64,000 nucleotides of DNA from Burkholderia sp. OK233 (GCF_900230185.1 NZ_OCSR01000002.1:3720001-3784000); one strand, 5' to 3'; counted from the first letter of the stretch, positions 9,331-18,892 are shown. Notes: generated by a model not told the origin, from the letters alone. A program made the numbers and translations.

Positions 9331-9658
9331 GACTAATACTCCTCTTTACATTGGTCTCGACTTGAAAATCTTGTTCTGGAATGCGCGGGAAGATACGCGC
9401 ACCAGCCGCAACGCGGTTCGTGGGTCACATAGGGTTCGTACCTATCGGTTTTTATGTGGACATATAAAAATCCAGGGCAGCGGCAGCCTTACCCGGGCAC
9501 GGAGCTGGCCTGTGACCTCAGATACTAGGCGTAAGAAAGTCACGGGCTGCAGTTCTTTACTTCTCAAGGTGGATTGTTAGAGGTAGTCTATGGCGAAAAA
9601 TAAAGCACCGAAAACGATATGTTTTTGCCCTTGTGAACATTTTTTTTGATGAGTCGCG
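9331..9658. promoter_or_regulatory. Divergent promoter region, ABC operon / lysR
   Basis: This 328-bp space between the minus-strand binding-protein gene and the plus-strand lysR gene must hold both promoters. Two symmetrical elements are visible: an ATAGG...CCTAT repeat at about 9430-9445, and an AT-rich inverted repeat TTTTTATGT/ACATATAAAAA at 9449-9470, about 120 bp upstream of the binding-protein start. The latter is a possible LysR-type site or promoter core. Assignment to the adjacent LysR protein is inferred from the divergent arrangement only. Confidence 0.4.
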
Positions 9659-10543
9659 ATGCTTCGGGAACTTCAGACCTTCTTGGCCGTGGTGCGCTAT
9701 GGGTCGTTTGCCAGCGCTGGCGCCAATATCGGGCTTACGCAATCGGCCGTTAGTGCGCAGATCCACAGGCTCGAGGAAGAGCTGGGCCTCGCGTTATTTG
9801 ATCGCAGCGGCCGGCACGCCGTCCTCAATTCGGCTGGATACGAGGCGCTTGCCGTAGCTGACGAAATCATGGCGGCCTATTCGAAGCTTGGCCGTAGCGC
9901 GGCCAGCTCCCGTGCCGGCTTGATCCGGGTCGGCGCCATCGCTTCCGCGCAGGCCTCTTTTCTTGCGGACGCAGTGGCAATCTTCCGATCTGAGAATCCG
10001 GAATGCCGCGTAAGGCTGGTTCCGGGGGTTTCCCTGAACTTGCTGGGGCAGGTGGATTCCGGGGAAGTGGACATGGCGGTGATAATCAAACCCCGGTTCA
10101 CTCTCCCGGCAGATCTACAGTGGAGAGTGCTGCTATCTGAGCCCTTCTTCCTGCTGGCGCCGGAGGCGCATCAACGCTTCACGTGGCGAGAGCTGCTTGA
10201 AACGGAGCCATTCATCCGATACGATCGAAGCGCTTTCGATGGCAGGTTGGTCGATCAATTTCTGCGCCGCTCGAAAATTTCGGTCAAAGAGGCAATCGAA
10301 CTTGACGAACTTCAGGGGATTGTCCAACTCGTTCGGCGTGGTGCGGGAGTGGCGCTACTTCCGTCTACATCTGCGTTGTCGCTTCCGAAGGAGGTTGTTG
10401 CTTTGAGTCTTGGCGAAGCCACGTTCTTCAGGGAAGTTGGCTTGGTCGAGCGTCCTGCGCATAGCCGCCAGCCAGCCGCCAATTTGTTGGCGTTGCGGAT
10501 TCTCGAAGCTGCGCAAGCGCAAGCTGACGGGCGTTCCGCCTAG
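9659..10543 (+). CDS. LysR-family transcriptional regulator
   Basis: A 294-residue LTTR. The N-terminal winged helix-turn-helix is typical: MLRELQTFLAVVRYGSFA, then ANIGLTQSAVSAQIHRLEEE and LFDRSGRHAVLN (residues 1-60). The effector-binding domain follows, with GLIRVGAIASAQASFL at its start. It is divergent from the amino acid ABC/aminotransferase operon and is the obvious candidate regulator of it, probably sensing the imported amino acid or its keto acid. Length is normal. Confidence 0.9.
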   Translation: MLRELQTFLAVVRYGSFASAGANIGLTQSAVSAQIHRLEEELGLALFDRSGRHAVLNSAGYEALAVADEIMAAYSKLGRSAASSRAGLIRVGAIASAQASFLADAVAIFRSENPECRVRLVPGVSLNLLGQVDSGEVDMAVIIKPRFTLPADLQWRVLLSEPFFLLAPEAHQRFTWRELLETEPFIRYDRSAFDGRLVDQFLRRSKISVKEAIELDELQGIVQLVRRGAGVALLPSTSALSLPKEVVALSLGEATFFREVGLVERPAHSRQPAANLLALRILEAAQAQADGRSA

Positions 10544-10754
10544 AGGTATATTCGACAGTGATGCAGAACAGGAACTTGCCGAATAGATACCGGTTGTAGC
10601 GTCCAAATTCAACGATCGTCCGTGGCCTCCCGAATTCGACTTGCTCAGGAGGTTGATGTGGTCGTCCTCGATAGAGCCTTCGAGGGCTACCGCAAACGTC
10701 CACTCAGTATCTCTCCTATAGCAGAACGTGTGGCGCTTCTGGCGCGCGGCCAGC

Positions 10755-11684
10755 CTATTGACCGTCTGTGCGGCGATTGAAGTTGCACATCTTTGCGGCA
10801 AGCGTTGCGAGCCGGGTCAACGCATAACTGGATCCACCATCCGCTTTGAATACCGCGCTGTAGATCATCGGCGGCGGCATCGGATCGGATCTTACAATCC
10901 GAAGTCGTCCTTCCGCTATGTCTGTCGCCACGTAGTCCAGGGCAAGCTGGCTAATGCCTAGCCCCCCAATCGTAAGCTCGCGCAGGACGGGTGTGCTGTT
11001 TGTCGCGAACACCCGGTTGAAGCGGAATCCATGCTCGGCGCGCCACTTGGCGTAGAAGAGATTTTTTGAGGCACCTTGAGACTCTTCGAGGATGGGGTAC
11101 TCAGCAAACTCATGCGGAAGAAGGGGACGATCCGGAATGTCCAATGAAGGACTGGCAACCCAGTAGTCCTCGACTTGCCCCACCTTTAAGGATATGAACT
11201 GATCGCCCCAGTCCTTGCCAGGCATGATTGCTAAATCCAGGCGGTTCAGCTGTACGTCATCGAAAAGCTTCAGCCCTACGTCGACGACGGGCTCCAGCAT
11301 AAGCCTCGGATACAGGACGCGAAGCTCCTGGATGAAGCTGGTGAGCCACGTCAGAGCGATCAGCTCCGTGACGCCGATTCTGTAAAGCCCATGAAGTTCT
11401 CGCTCAGAACCAACCTCATGCTCGATACGAGAGAGCAAACGCTGAGACTCTTCCGCCAGGGGCAGAAGTTCGCGTCCAGCTATCGTAAGTTCAAGCCCGC
11501 CCGTGCTGCGGTGCAGCAGCGTAGTTCCAATACTGCGCTCGATCTCAGCCACCCTCTTGGACACGGCTGATTGCGTTGTGTGCAGTGTCGATGCTGCGGC
11601 ACTGAAGCTTCGCGCCTTGGCGCTCACGAGAAAAGCCTCGAGTTGCTTGAACGTAATGTTTATGGCCGAGCTGCGTGTTGACAT
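10755..11684 (-). CDS. LysR-family transcriptional regulator
   Basis: Started at ATG 11684 (MSTRSSAINITFKQLEAFLV) the protein is 309 residues; an open extension reaches 11831 but lacks family similarity. The HTH reads FSAAASTLHTTQSAVSKRVA and is followed by IERSIGTTLLHRSTGGLELT. The effector domain begins at LHGLYRIGVTELIALTWL. It is divergent from the class-V aminotransferase and second ABC importer at 11.8-16.3 kb and likely regulates them. The start lacks a clear Shine-Dalgarno. Confidence 0.88.
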   Translation of the reverse strand: MSTRSSAINITFKQLEAFLVSAKARSFSAAASTLHTTQSAVSKRVAEIERSIGTTLLHRSTGGLELTIAGRELLPLAEESQRLLSRIEHEVGSERELHGLYRIGVTELIALTWLTSFIQELRVLYPRLMLEPVVDVGLKLFDDVQLNRLDLAIMPGKDWGDQFISLKVGQVEDYWVASPSLDIPDRPLLPHEFAEYPILEESQGASKNLFYAKWRAEHGFRFNRVFATNSTPVLRELTIGGLGISQLALDYVATDIAEGRLRIVRSDPMPPPMIYSAVFKADGGSSYALTRLATLAAKMCNFNRRTDGQ

Positions 11685-11845
11685 ATGAGCAGGAAAAAAA
11701 GGAATGGGGTGTTCGGCAAAAATGTCGTTTGGCGAAGCCTGATTTCGCTCCGATAATCCCCAGCAACATAAAGCACGCAGGCGCTCAAAGTCCAGTTGAC
11801 ATTGAGTGACCCATCCAAAACTAGTGTCCATGCACTTAGTTCATC

Positions 11846-13189
11846 GTGAGTGATTACCCAATGGAAAGCGACGTACAAGGCCAATTCTTCCCGGCCAATT
11901 TGCAGAATCAGATAAGAGACCGTTTCATGCTGGTCGACGACGATGCACGTGGTAAACCCCGGCTGTATTTTGAAAATGCGGGTGGTTCACTCAGGCTGAA
12001 GTCCGCATTGGACGCGTTGGTCCGCACCGATCAGATGCCCGATGCTTCCGGTCGAATCCATGAAACGGCGGATCTGTTAAAGCAGATTCAGCAACAAGGC
12101 GCGGATGACCTCCGGGTTATCCTCAACGCGACGGGTGGCGCTGTCTACGCTTCGCTCACTGCTACCGCGGCCATGTTTGCGATGATCCGGGCGATTGCAG
12201 AGAATGTGCCCGGTCGCAACATGGTCACTACGGTATTGGAACATCCGTCTTCGTTTGACGCCATGGCGACGTATGCCGCCAAGCTTGGGCGTGAATTACG
12301 CGTAGCACCAAGCAACCCGGTCACGGGCGGAGTCGACGTGGAAGATATCGTTAGGCTGATCGATGCCGACACGTGCGTGCTGTGCGTCATTCAGGCCTCG
12401 AATATCTCGGGCGCGAAGCTCGACATTGAGGAGATAGTCCGGCGGGCGCGGGCAGTCAAGCGTGACCTGTTCATCGTCGTCGACGCTGTGCAACACGCTC
12501 CCCATGGAATCGTCGATCTGCAGAGAGCTCCGGTTGACGGCATCAACATAGCGCCATATAAGTTCTTCGGCGTTCGAGGCTCAGGTTTCTGTTGGTTATC
12601 AGAACGAGCAGCAAATCTTTCGCATGAACAGCTGACTGGCAAGCCCTCTGACTATTGGGATCTTGGCAGCACGGCACCTTGGCAGTTTGCGGTGTTGACA
12701 GAAATAGTGAATTACGTCTGCTGGCTGGGAGTCCAGTTGGGGAACGACGGTGATCGGCGCGCACAGTTTGCCGCAGGCATGAAGGGGATCGAGTTGCATG
12801 AGAGAGCGCTATTGTGGCGGATGCTGGAAGGCACCGCAGCGCTCCCTGGCCTTCGTCGTCTGCCAAATACAATAGTGCACCTCGACTATGAAGACTTGAC
12901 CAAACGCGACCTTATCGTCTCCATAGGTTTCCACCATCTCGACCCAGCCAGCGCAGTTAGAGAGTATGAACGCCGTGGAGTCATCGTATATGAACGAGTT
13001 ACCACGAGCCTGTTCTCCCGACGAATGCTGGAATCGTTCGGGTTGACTGGTGCGGTACGTGTGTCTCCACTCCATTGCCACTGCGCCGAAGACATCGATA
13101 AATTCCTCAAGGCGTCTGCCGAGCTCAGCGTGCTCGACAATCGCGTTAAAGCTACGTGCATCGGTGATGCGGCAACGCCATCGGACTAG
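11846..13189 (+). CDS. Class-V aminotransferase fold PLP enzyme
   Basis: A 447-residue PLP enzyme of the cysteine desulfurase / isopenicillin epimerase superfamily. Visible features are LYFENAGGSLRLKSALDAL at the N-terminus, VTTVLEHPSSFDAMATYA, the PLP-binding Asp/His region FIVVDAVQHAPHGIVDLQ, and the Schiff-base lysine in NIAPYKFFGVRGSGFCWL (about residue 235). GTG at 11846 is used here; ATG at 11861 is an alternative start. It leads a plus-strand unit with a complete polar amino acid importer, so it probably performs the first step (lyase, epimerase or transaminase) on the imported compound. The precise reaction cannot be read from sequence; a desulfurase role is less likely so far from isc/suf genes. 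Confidence 0.82.
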   Translation: MSDYPMESDVQGQFFPANLQNQIRDRFMLVDDDARGKPRLYFENAGGSLRLKSALDALVRTDQMPDASGRIHETADLLKQIQQQGADDLRVILNATGGAVYASLTATAAMFAMIRAIAENVPGRNMVTTVLEHPSSFDAMATYAAKLGRELRVAPSNPVTGGVDVEDIVRLIDADTCVLCVIQASNISGAKLDIEEIVRRARAVKRDLFIVVDAVQHAPHGIVDLQRAPVDGINIAPYKFFGVRGSGFCWLSERAANLSHEQLTGKPSDYWDLGSTAPWQFAVLTEIVNYVCWLGVQLGNDGDRRAQFAAGMKGIELHERALLWRMLEGTAALPGLRRLPNTIVHLDYEDLTKRDLIVSIGFHHLDPASAVREYERRGVIVYERVTTSLFSRRMLESFGLTGAVRVSPLHCHCAEDIDKFLKASAELSVLDNRVKATCIGDAATPSD

Positions 13190-13296
13190 GCGCGCTGCAA
13201 CTCAAGGCTCGCATAGTATTAAAAAAGGGCGGACTCAATACCGACGTCACAAAAAATCAATTCGAATCGGCATTCCATCTGGAGGAGACATAAGCC

Positions 13297-14124
13297 ATGC
13301 TTCGTACTATTGCCGCTATTTCCCGTTTCACTTCTCTGTTTCTCATCGCAACGCTGGGTATAACGAGCGTTGCACACGCTGATCGGCTCAAGGAGATACA
13401 GGCGAGAGGGAATCTGACATGCGCCACCTTATCCGGGTCGCAGCCGCTAGCGTATCAGGACCCAACGACCCGGCAGTATGTAGGCTTCGACGTCGATACA
13501 TGTGCGGCCGTGGCCAAGCATCTGGGCGTACAGATGGTGCACAAGCCGATTACGGTTGAGGCGCGTATCCCTGAACTGGTACTTGGCCGAGTGGACCTGG
13601 TTGCTGCCGCGTTTGGATACACCAAGGAGCGTGCAGAGCAGGTTGCCTTTACTTCTTCACACTACCAGATCCCTTTAAAAATTATCGTCGCGAGCGAGTC
13701 CGGTATTACCAAGTTCTCAGATTTCGCAGGCAAAAGGATTAGCACCGAGAAGGGGTCCACCCCTGAACTCTATGTGCATCGCGTGATTCCCTCTGCCGAG
13801 GTCGTTACGTTCCAGGACAACGCGTCGCAATTTCTTGCGCTCCAGCAGGGCAAAGTCCAAGGCTTCGCTATCGGGATGGCTTCAGGGTTGAGATTTGTCA
13901 ACGAATCGGGCGGAAAGTATAAGTTCCTGGATGAAGATCTGGCGCATGAGCCAACCTGTCTGGGTATGAAAAAAGGTGAGCCTGAGTTGCTGGCGGCAGT
14001 CAACAAGGCACTTCAGGACATGCAGGCGTCGGGAGAACTGGATGCGTTGTGGAACAAATGGTACGGGCCACAAACGAAGTTCAACATTCCGCGGGGGAAG
14101 CTGATTCCCGTCTCCGCGCTGTGA
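13297..14124 (+). CDS. Periplasmic amino acid-binding protein
   Basis: A 275-residue family-3 solute-binding protein with a signal peptide (MLRTIAAISRFTSLFLIATL... cut after AHA, about residue 28). Typical segments are RLKEIQARGNLTCATLSGSQ, YVGFDVDTCAAVAKHLGVQM, ELVLGRVDLVAAAFGYTKER and GKRISTEKGSTPELYV. GGAGGAGAC precedes the ATG at good spacing. It is the receptor of the second importer in this locus and differs clearly from the GltI-like protein at 8431-9330, so the ligand is probably different. Confidence 0.9.
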   Translation: MLRTIAAISRFTSLFLIATLGITSVAHADRLKEIQARGNLTCATLSGSQPLAYQDPTTRQYVGFDVDTCAAVAKHLGVQMVHKPITVEARIPELVLGRVDLVAAAFGYTKERAEQVAFTSSHYQIPLKIIVASESGITKFSDFAGKRISTEKGSTPELYVHRVIPSAEVVTFQDNASQFLALQQGKVQGFAIGMASGLRFVNESGGKYKFLDEDLAHEPTCLGMKKGEPELLAAVNKALQDMQASGELDALWNKWYGPQTKFNIPRGKLIPVSAL

Positions 14125-14161
14125 GAAACAGATCGGCTGACCGCTTATCAAGGTTACCCAC

Positions 14162-14863
14162 GTGCTCTCTCTAAATTTTTCGTCCGTCCTCCAGGGCCAA
14201 TACCTGCACTGGTTTTTGTTAGGTATGACCTGCTCGTTGCTGCTGTTTGCGTTGTCGTGGGTGATCGGCTTCCTGCTATCGCTGGTCGTAGCGGCAGTTC
14301 GGTCATCCGGCGTGCGCTTCGTGGAGGCAGCAGCAGCAGCGTTCGTTGGCTACCACCGTAACGTGCCCGAGTTGGTGCAGTTGTTCGTCTGGTATTTCGG
14401 GGTGCCACAACTACTGCCGGCAACGTGGCAGCAACTGATTAACAACACCGGAAACAGCGAGTTCATCTTTGCCGCAGTCGCTCTATCGCTCAATGCCGCT
14501 GCCTACATGTCGGAGGATCTGCGCAGCGGCATACGATCGCTGCCGTCAGCGCAACTGGAAGCGGCGCGCGCGCTTGGACTGAGCTACGTATCTTCGATGA
14601 GAAAGGTCATCCTGCCGCAGGCCCTCAAAGTTGCGGTGCCCCCTCTCATAAGCCAATCCCTTGGGCTGTTCAAGTCCACCAGCCTTGCGATGGCTATAGG
14701 GGTCGCTGAAATGACCTACGCGAGTCAGCAGGTTGAGAATGCGAGCTTTCGAACGTTTGAAGCGTTTGCCGTGGCATCGATCTTTTACTGGGCAGTGTCG
14801 TTCGTGATCATGGGGCTGGGGAACGTCTGGTCGAAGCGCCTGAATACTGACGGGGCACGATGA
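14162..14863 (+). CDS. Polar amino acid ABC transporter permease
   Basis: A 233-residue permease that starts with GTG. It has hydrophobic segments near residues 20-45 and further on, the GltJ-like ELVQLFVWYFGVPQLLP, and the EAA loop AQLEAARALGLSYVSSMRKV followed by LPQALKVAVPPLI. It forms the membrane channel with the product of the next gene, whose ATG lies one base past its stop codon. It belongs to the operon of the class-V enzyme. Confidence 0.92.
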   Translation: MLSLNFSSVLQGQYLHWFLLGMTCSLLLFALSWVIGFLLSLVVAAVRSSGVRFVEAAAAAFVGYHRNVPELVQLFVWYFGVPQLLPATWQQLINNTGNSEFIFAAVALSLNAAAYMSEDLRSGIRSLPSAQLEAARALGLSYVSSMRKVILPQALKVAVPPLISQSLGLFKSTSLAMAIGVAEMTYASQQVENASFRTFEAFAVASIFYWAVSFVIMGLGNVWSKRLNTDGAR

Positions 14864-14864
14864 T

Positions 14865-15599
14865 ATGACTGAACTTTTTCAAATCCTTCACGACTACGGG
14901 CTGCTGCTACTGGTCGGGCAATTTCCACTGGGACCGCTGGGGGGCCTGGCGCTCACGTTGTGTCTGGCGGTCGCGGGCCTGGCGATCTCCTTCCCGCTCG
15001 CCGTGTTGGTAGGCATGGCGCGCACGAGCAGCCATGCCGTCATTTATCTACCGGTGTCTCTCGCAGTGCACCTGGTTCGCGGTTTGCCGGTGCTACTGAT
15101 CATCTTCTGGGCCTATTTCATTGTCCCTCTTGTGATTGGACACAGTGTCTCAGCGTTGACAACGGTACTTTGCGCTCTGGTGGTTTATGAATTGGCCTTT
15201 ACGGGCGAGGTCATTCGAGCTGGCATCCAGGCAATCCCGAAAGGCCAGATCGAAGCTGCCAGCTCACTAGGGCTAAATGTGTTTCAAGTTATGCGACGCG
15301 TCGTGCTGCCACAGGCACTGTTCCATATGCTTCCAAGCATCCTGAATCGGTTTATAAGCCTTGTTAAGAACACGTCACTTGGCTACATCATCAGTCTCAA
15401 CGAACTAACGTATTCCGCGTACCAAATCAACATTCAACTGTTGACGAAGCCGTTCCAGGTCTACACGATCCTCGCGATCACATATTTCCTGATCTGCTGG
15501 TCGTTGGGGCAAGCCATGACCCGTTTGGAGCAGCGCATACAGGCACGCCGTGAGCGGACTGCCGCGCATGTAAAGTCGACCATTACAGTGAGCGCATAA
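14865..15599 (+). CDS. Polar amino acid ABC transporter permease
   Basis: A 244-residue permease of the GltK type, with VHLVRGLPVLLIIFWAYFIV in the N-terminal half and the coupling loop GQIEAASSLGLNVFQVMRRV plus VLPQALFHMLPSILNRF. The ATG immediately follows the preceding permease, and the stop is followed directly by the ATG of the ATPase gene, so three transport genes are coupled. The C-terminus is basic (LEQRIQARRERTA), as expected for a cytoplasmic tail. Confidence 0.92.
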   Translation: MTELFQILHDYGLLLLVGQFPLGPLGGLALTLCLAVAGLAISFPLAVLVGMARTSSHAVIYLPVSLAVHLVRGLPVLLIIFWAYFIVPLVIGHSVSALTTVLCALVVYELAFTGEVIRAGIQAIPKGQIEAASSLGLNVFQVMRRVVLPQALFHMLPSILNRFISLVKNTSLGYIISLNELTYSAYQINIQLLTKPFQVYTILAITYFLICWSLGQAMTRLEQRIQARRERTAAHVKSTITVSA

Positions 15600-16325
15600 A
15601 TGATTACGTTTGAGAACGTTGAAAAGTGGTATGGCGACTATAGGGCCTTGCACGGGATTCAAGAAACCATCGGGCGAGGAGAGGTAGTTGTAGTCTGTGG
15701 ACCCTCGGGTTCGGGAAAGTCGACCCTCATACGCACGATCAATCGGCTTGAGCCGATCCACAAAGGGCGCATAACAGTTAATGGGCGCGACATCCATTCA
15801 AGCGGCGTTAATGTTAACAGGCTACGTAGCGAGATCGGATTCGTGTTTCAGCACTTCAACCTTTTCCCGCATATGAGCGTCCTTCGCAACCTGATGCTTG
15901 CTCCGATGGATGTGTGCGGTGCTACCGCGGCCGAGGCCCACGATCGGGCGATGGCCCTGCTGGAAAAGGTGGGGATGGCCCATAAGGCTGATGCATACCC
16001 GGCGCAGCTGTCCGGCGGGCAGCAGCAGCGTGCCGCGATCGCACGAGCACTTGCGATGCAACCACCGGTCATGTTGTTTGACGAACCCACAAGCGCACTT
16101 GACCCCGAGATGGTGGGTGAGGTGCTACTGGTAATGAAGCAACTGGCGAGAGAGGGTATGACGATGATTTGCGTCACACACGAGATGGGGTTTGCTCGCG
16201 AAGTCGCGGATCGAATCGTGTTTATGGACGAGGGCGCTATCCTTGAACGCGCCAGACCTCAAGACTTCTTCGGAAATCCGGAGCATCCACGCGCACGAAA
16301 GTTTGTCTCAGATATTCGGCACTGA
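15600..16325 (+). CDS. Polar amino acid ABC transporter ATP-binding protein
   Basis: A 241-residue GlnQ-type ATPase with Walker A CGPSGSGKSTLIRTINRLEP, Q-loop FVFQHFNLFPHMS, signature LSGGQQQRAAIARAL, Walker B MLFDEPTSALDPEM and H-loop CVTHEMGFAREVA. Its start codon abuts the stop of the permease gene. It is the last gene of the second importer operon and closely parallels the ATPase at 6058-6792. Confidence 0.93.
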   Translation: MITFENVEKWYGDYRALHGIQETIGRGEVVVVCGPSGSGKSTLIRTINRLEPIHKGRITVNGRDIHSSGVNVNRLRSEIGFVFQHFNLFPHMSVLRNLMLAPMDVCGATAAEAHDRAMALLEKVGMAHKADAYPAQLSGGQQQRAAIARALAMQPPVMLFDEPTSALDPEMVGEVLLVMKQLAREGMTMICVTHEMGFAREVADRIVFMDEGAILERARPQDFFGNPEHPRARKFVSDIRH

Positions 16326-16900
16326 GACGGGGGATTTAAACCGGCTATTTAGAAAACACACACAATTGCCTGTCGGCGCTGAGTGATTTTCTGATATTGA
16401 CTGGCGTGGTGAGTGGACGGCTGGATGCGCGCGATTCCTGGGTGATTCGCTGCGGAACCGGCGAGCTCTGCTGGGCGACCACGACTTGCTGTTCGCTCGG
16501 CGAGGCGCTTTCGTCCTCTGGTCCGTATTTTGTTTGGCCGGTATGCGTTAGTAATGGAACAACGGTCGGTTTGATCGAAAACCGCTCACACGTTGTGCTT
16601 CGCACCTTTGTCCGATAGACAAGCGGCTAGGCTGACGCATATCTAACGTGAAGTTGTCGATTTTCAATCCATTGATCGTAGTGGATCGGAAAGATCAGCT
16701 CGCGCATCTGCCACGCTCCTCACGAATTTCGTGAGCTATTCGCACAGAAGACTGCTCCAAGAATAGACGGATTTGATTGAAGAAGAACCGCGCTAGCAAT
16801 ACTCCGATTCAATAAATTAGTAATGCGAATTTAATAGTAACAAATCCGTAGAGCCGGTATAAGACTATTTATAACCACGCATCATTTGGAAATCGATATT
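16326..16900. other. Intergenic region before the porin
   Basis: It probably holds the porin promoter and 5' leader (AT-rich 16780-16880). A 73-codon plus-strand frame (16397-16618; GVVSGRLDARDSWVIRCGTG) faintly resembles the N-terminus of T6SS-associated DUF3540 proteins, but it is isolated and may be a remnant. No other gene is evident. Confidence 0.35.
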
Positions 16901-18091
16901 ATGAAAAAATCAGCAACTGCAACCATTCTCGCTGTGGGCGTATGCTCCGGCGCCGCACATGCGCAAAGCAGCGTGACGCTCTACGGCATCGTCGATGCCG
17001 GCATACTCTTCAACAACAACGTAAAGGGTTCGCGGGAGTATGCGATGAGCCAGGGCACGTCGTCGCGCTTCGGCTTGAAGGGGGTCGAAGATATCGGCGG
17101 CGGTATGAAGGCCATTTTCACGTTGGAAAGTGGCTTCACGACGGCCACCGGCACGCTTGGCCAAGGTGGCCTGATATTCGGTCGCAAGGCATTCGTCGGT
17201 GTGACGAGCGCCACGTGGGGTACATTGACCGCCGGCCGCCAGTACTCGGTCAGCAACGATTTCACGTCGCAGTTTGCTTCCGGCGCGGACTGGGCGGCAT
17301 CAGGTCTCAGCTACGGCACGCACGCGAGCGACGTCGACAACGTCGATACGTCGAACCGCATCCAGAACTCGATTAAGTACGTGAGCCCGAACTTCGGCGG
17401 CTTCCAGTTTGGCGGCGTATACAGTCTCGGCGGTCAGGCCGGCGACCTCACGAAGAATGAAGTCATCGACGCTGCCGTGTCGTACTCGAACGGTCCGATC
17501 AACTTCGGCGCAGGCTATACGTTCGTGAAGGATCCGTACTACGCGACGTACGGCAACCAGGGTAATTCGTCAACGTCGCCGACGGGTACCAACAACAACA
17601 TGAACAACAAGATCTACGGCGGTTACGCATCCGCGTCGTCGCAGCAAATCTTCGTAGTTGGCGGCTCGTATGCACTCGGATTGGCAACGATCGGCCTGGA
17701 ATACTCGAATACACAGTTCGGCAACCTCGGCTCGGTCGCAGCAGGCGGCGCGATCAGTGCGCCGAAGTACAAAGGCGGCAACGCGACGTTCAACTCGGGT
17801 GAAGTCAACCTGAAGTACCAGCTGACTCCGGCGTTGCAATTGGGTGGTGCATATATCTACACGCACAACAGCGGTGCCGACGGTTTCAGTGGCGCACACT
17901 ATAACCAGTTCAACCTTGGCGCGACCTACAGCGTGTCGAAGCGCACGTTATTCTACGCGATGAGTTTCTACGAAACCTCTTCGGGCACAGACTCAACCGG
18001 CAACGCAGCCGTGGCTGATCTGAGCAGTTCGGCCTACAGCGCGACCAGCCGCCAGGTTGGCGCCGTTATCGGCATGACGCACCGGTTCTAG
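16901..18091 (+). CDS. Outer-membrane porin, OmpC-like (Gram-negative porin)
   Basis: A 396-residue general porin of the Burkholderiales trimeric type. The signal peptide MKKSATATILAVGVCSGAAH ends at AHA-QSSVTLYG, the classical start of the mature protein. The body has alternating beta strands, GRKAFVGVTSATWGTLTAGR (the conserved family motif), and ends with GMTHRF, whose terminal Phe is the BAM recognition signal. The ATG at 16901 is preferred over an in-frame TTG 15 bases upstream because it starts the signal peptide. It lies after the second importer operon, so it may supply the substrate across the outer membrane, but it has its own long upstream region. Confidence 0.93.
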   Translation: MKKSATATILAVGVCSGAAHAQSSVTLYGIVDAGILFNNNVKGSREYAMSQGTSSRFGLKGVEDIGGGMKAIFTLESGFTTATGTLGQGGLIFGRKAFVGVTSATWGTLTAGRQYSVSNDFTSQFASGADWAASGLSYGTHASDVDNVDTSNRIQNSIKYVSPNFGGFQFGGVYSLGGQAGDLTKNEVIDAAVSYSNGPINFGAGYTFVKDPYYATYGNQGNSSTSPTGTNNNMNNKIYGGYASASSQQIFVVGGSYALGLATIGLEYSNTQFGNLGSVAAGGAISAPKYKGGNATFNSGEVNLKYQLTPALQLGGAYIYTHNSGADGFSGAHYNQFNLGATYSVSKRTLFYAMSFYETSSGTDSTGNAAVADLSSSAYSATSRQVGAVIGMTHRF

Positions 18092-18239
18092 AGCCTGTCG
18101 GGTGGCTACAGATCCGGCGCGTCGCGCGTTGGCTCGATGAGAGCCGAGGTCTCGCGTCACCCTGGCAATAGATGCGGCGCGACCGTTTCGTCAGCTGCTT
18201 CCATGTTTGAGTGGTACTTGGGTGGCGCGCTCGGCGCAG

Positions 18240-18434
18240 GTGCTGGCTTCCGGATCTCGTTCGCTACGTCAGACGAGCGTTTAGTGTTGCGGTGTGATCG
18301 AATCAGTCAGCCTTGCGAGCGGCCGACATAAGAATCTGCCGAGCACATATCTGAACAGAGTTGAATCTGAAGCAGCGGGAGTTTCTGATTGTCAGGGACT
18401 TCCGAATCTATTGAACATAAGTGAGCTTTCCACG
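18240..18434 (+). pseudogene. Aminotransferase 3' end fragment (duplicate)
   Basis: Codons around 18245-18330 read GFRISFATSDERLVLRCDRI, matching the C-terminus of the aminotransferase encoded at 4674-5882 (FRISFATSDERLALGCDRI). Nothing upstream resembles the rest of that gene, so this is only its last 30 codons. The following ~100 bp also match the spacer between that aminotransferase and its SDR neighbour, ending at the lost SDR start codon. It is part of an inverted, diverged duplicate of 4180-4769. Confidence 0.75.
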
Positions 18435-18834
18435 GACCTGGGTATCAAGAGTCGCGTTGCGCTTGTCATGTCAGTTGGTGGTGGACGTAGTTCAACCATT
18501 GCGCTGGCACTCGCTCGCGAAGCGCACGATGGTTGCCGTATCGGACCAGAACAGTCAGGCGCTCGATGACGCCGTATCACACATTCGTGCGGCCGGAGGA
18601 GCCGCACACGGCTTCCAGACCGACCTTGCCGACCTCGAGAGCATGTCGGCCATGGTCGAAGATGTAAGGCGCACAATCGGCGACCCGCACATCCTGATCA
18701 ACAATTCTGGCGGACCACTCCCCTCGCTGACCGCAGACGTGGCGCCGCAGCAGCGGCGAAACCAGTTTGACTCGATAGTTGTGTCATTGATGCATCTCAC
18801 TGACCTGCTGTTGCGGGCGATGAAACAGAGACGC
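18432..18834 (+). pseudogene. Truncated, frameshifted SDR copy
   Basis: Diverged copy of the first half of the SDR gene at 3789-4574. The start ATG has become ACG (18432). The reading begins TDLGIKSRVALVMSVGGG, loses frame near 18515-18530, and resumes as VAVSDQNSQALDDAVSHIRA, then LINNSGGPLPSLTADVAPQQ and SLMHLTDLLLRAMKQ. Similarity ends abruptly at about 18830, where unrelated DNA begins. Start loss, a frameshift and truncation make it a pseudogene. Confidence 0.8.
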
Positions 18835-18892
18835 CTCAAGCAGCGTCGAGCTTGAACTGGCTGATCTGTTCAGAGAGTCGCTGCGCTTCGTC
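18835..18892 (-). pseudogene. Possible 3' tail of a chemotaxis-receptor gene
   Basis: Read on the minus strand this stub gives ADEAQRLSEQISQFKLDAA and a stop, resembling the extreme C-terminus of methyl-accepting chemotaxis proteins (…VSQFKL). It is bounded by the IS6 left end on one side and the truncated SDR copy on the other, so it would be a gene cut by the insertion. It is too short for certainty. Confidence 0.35.
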
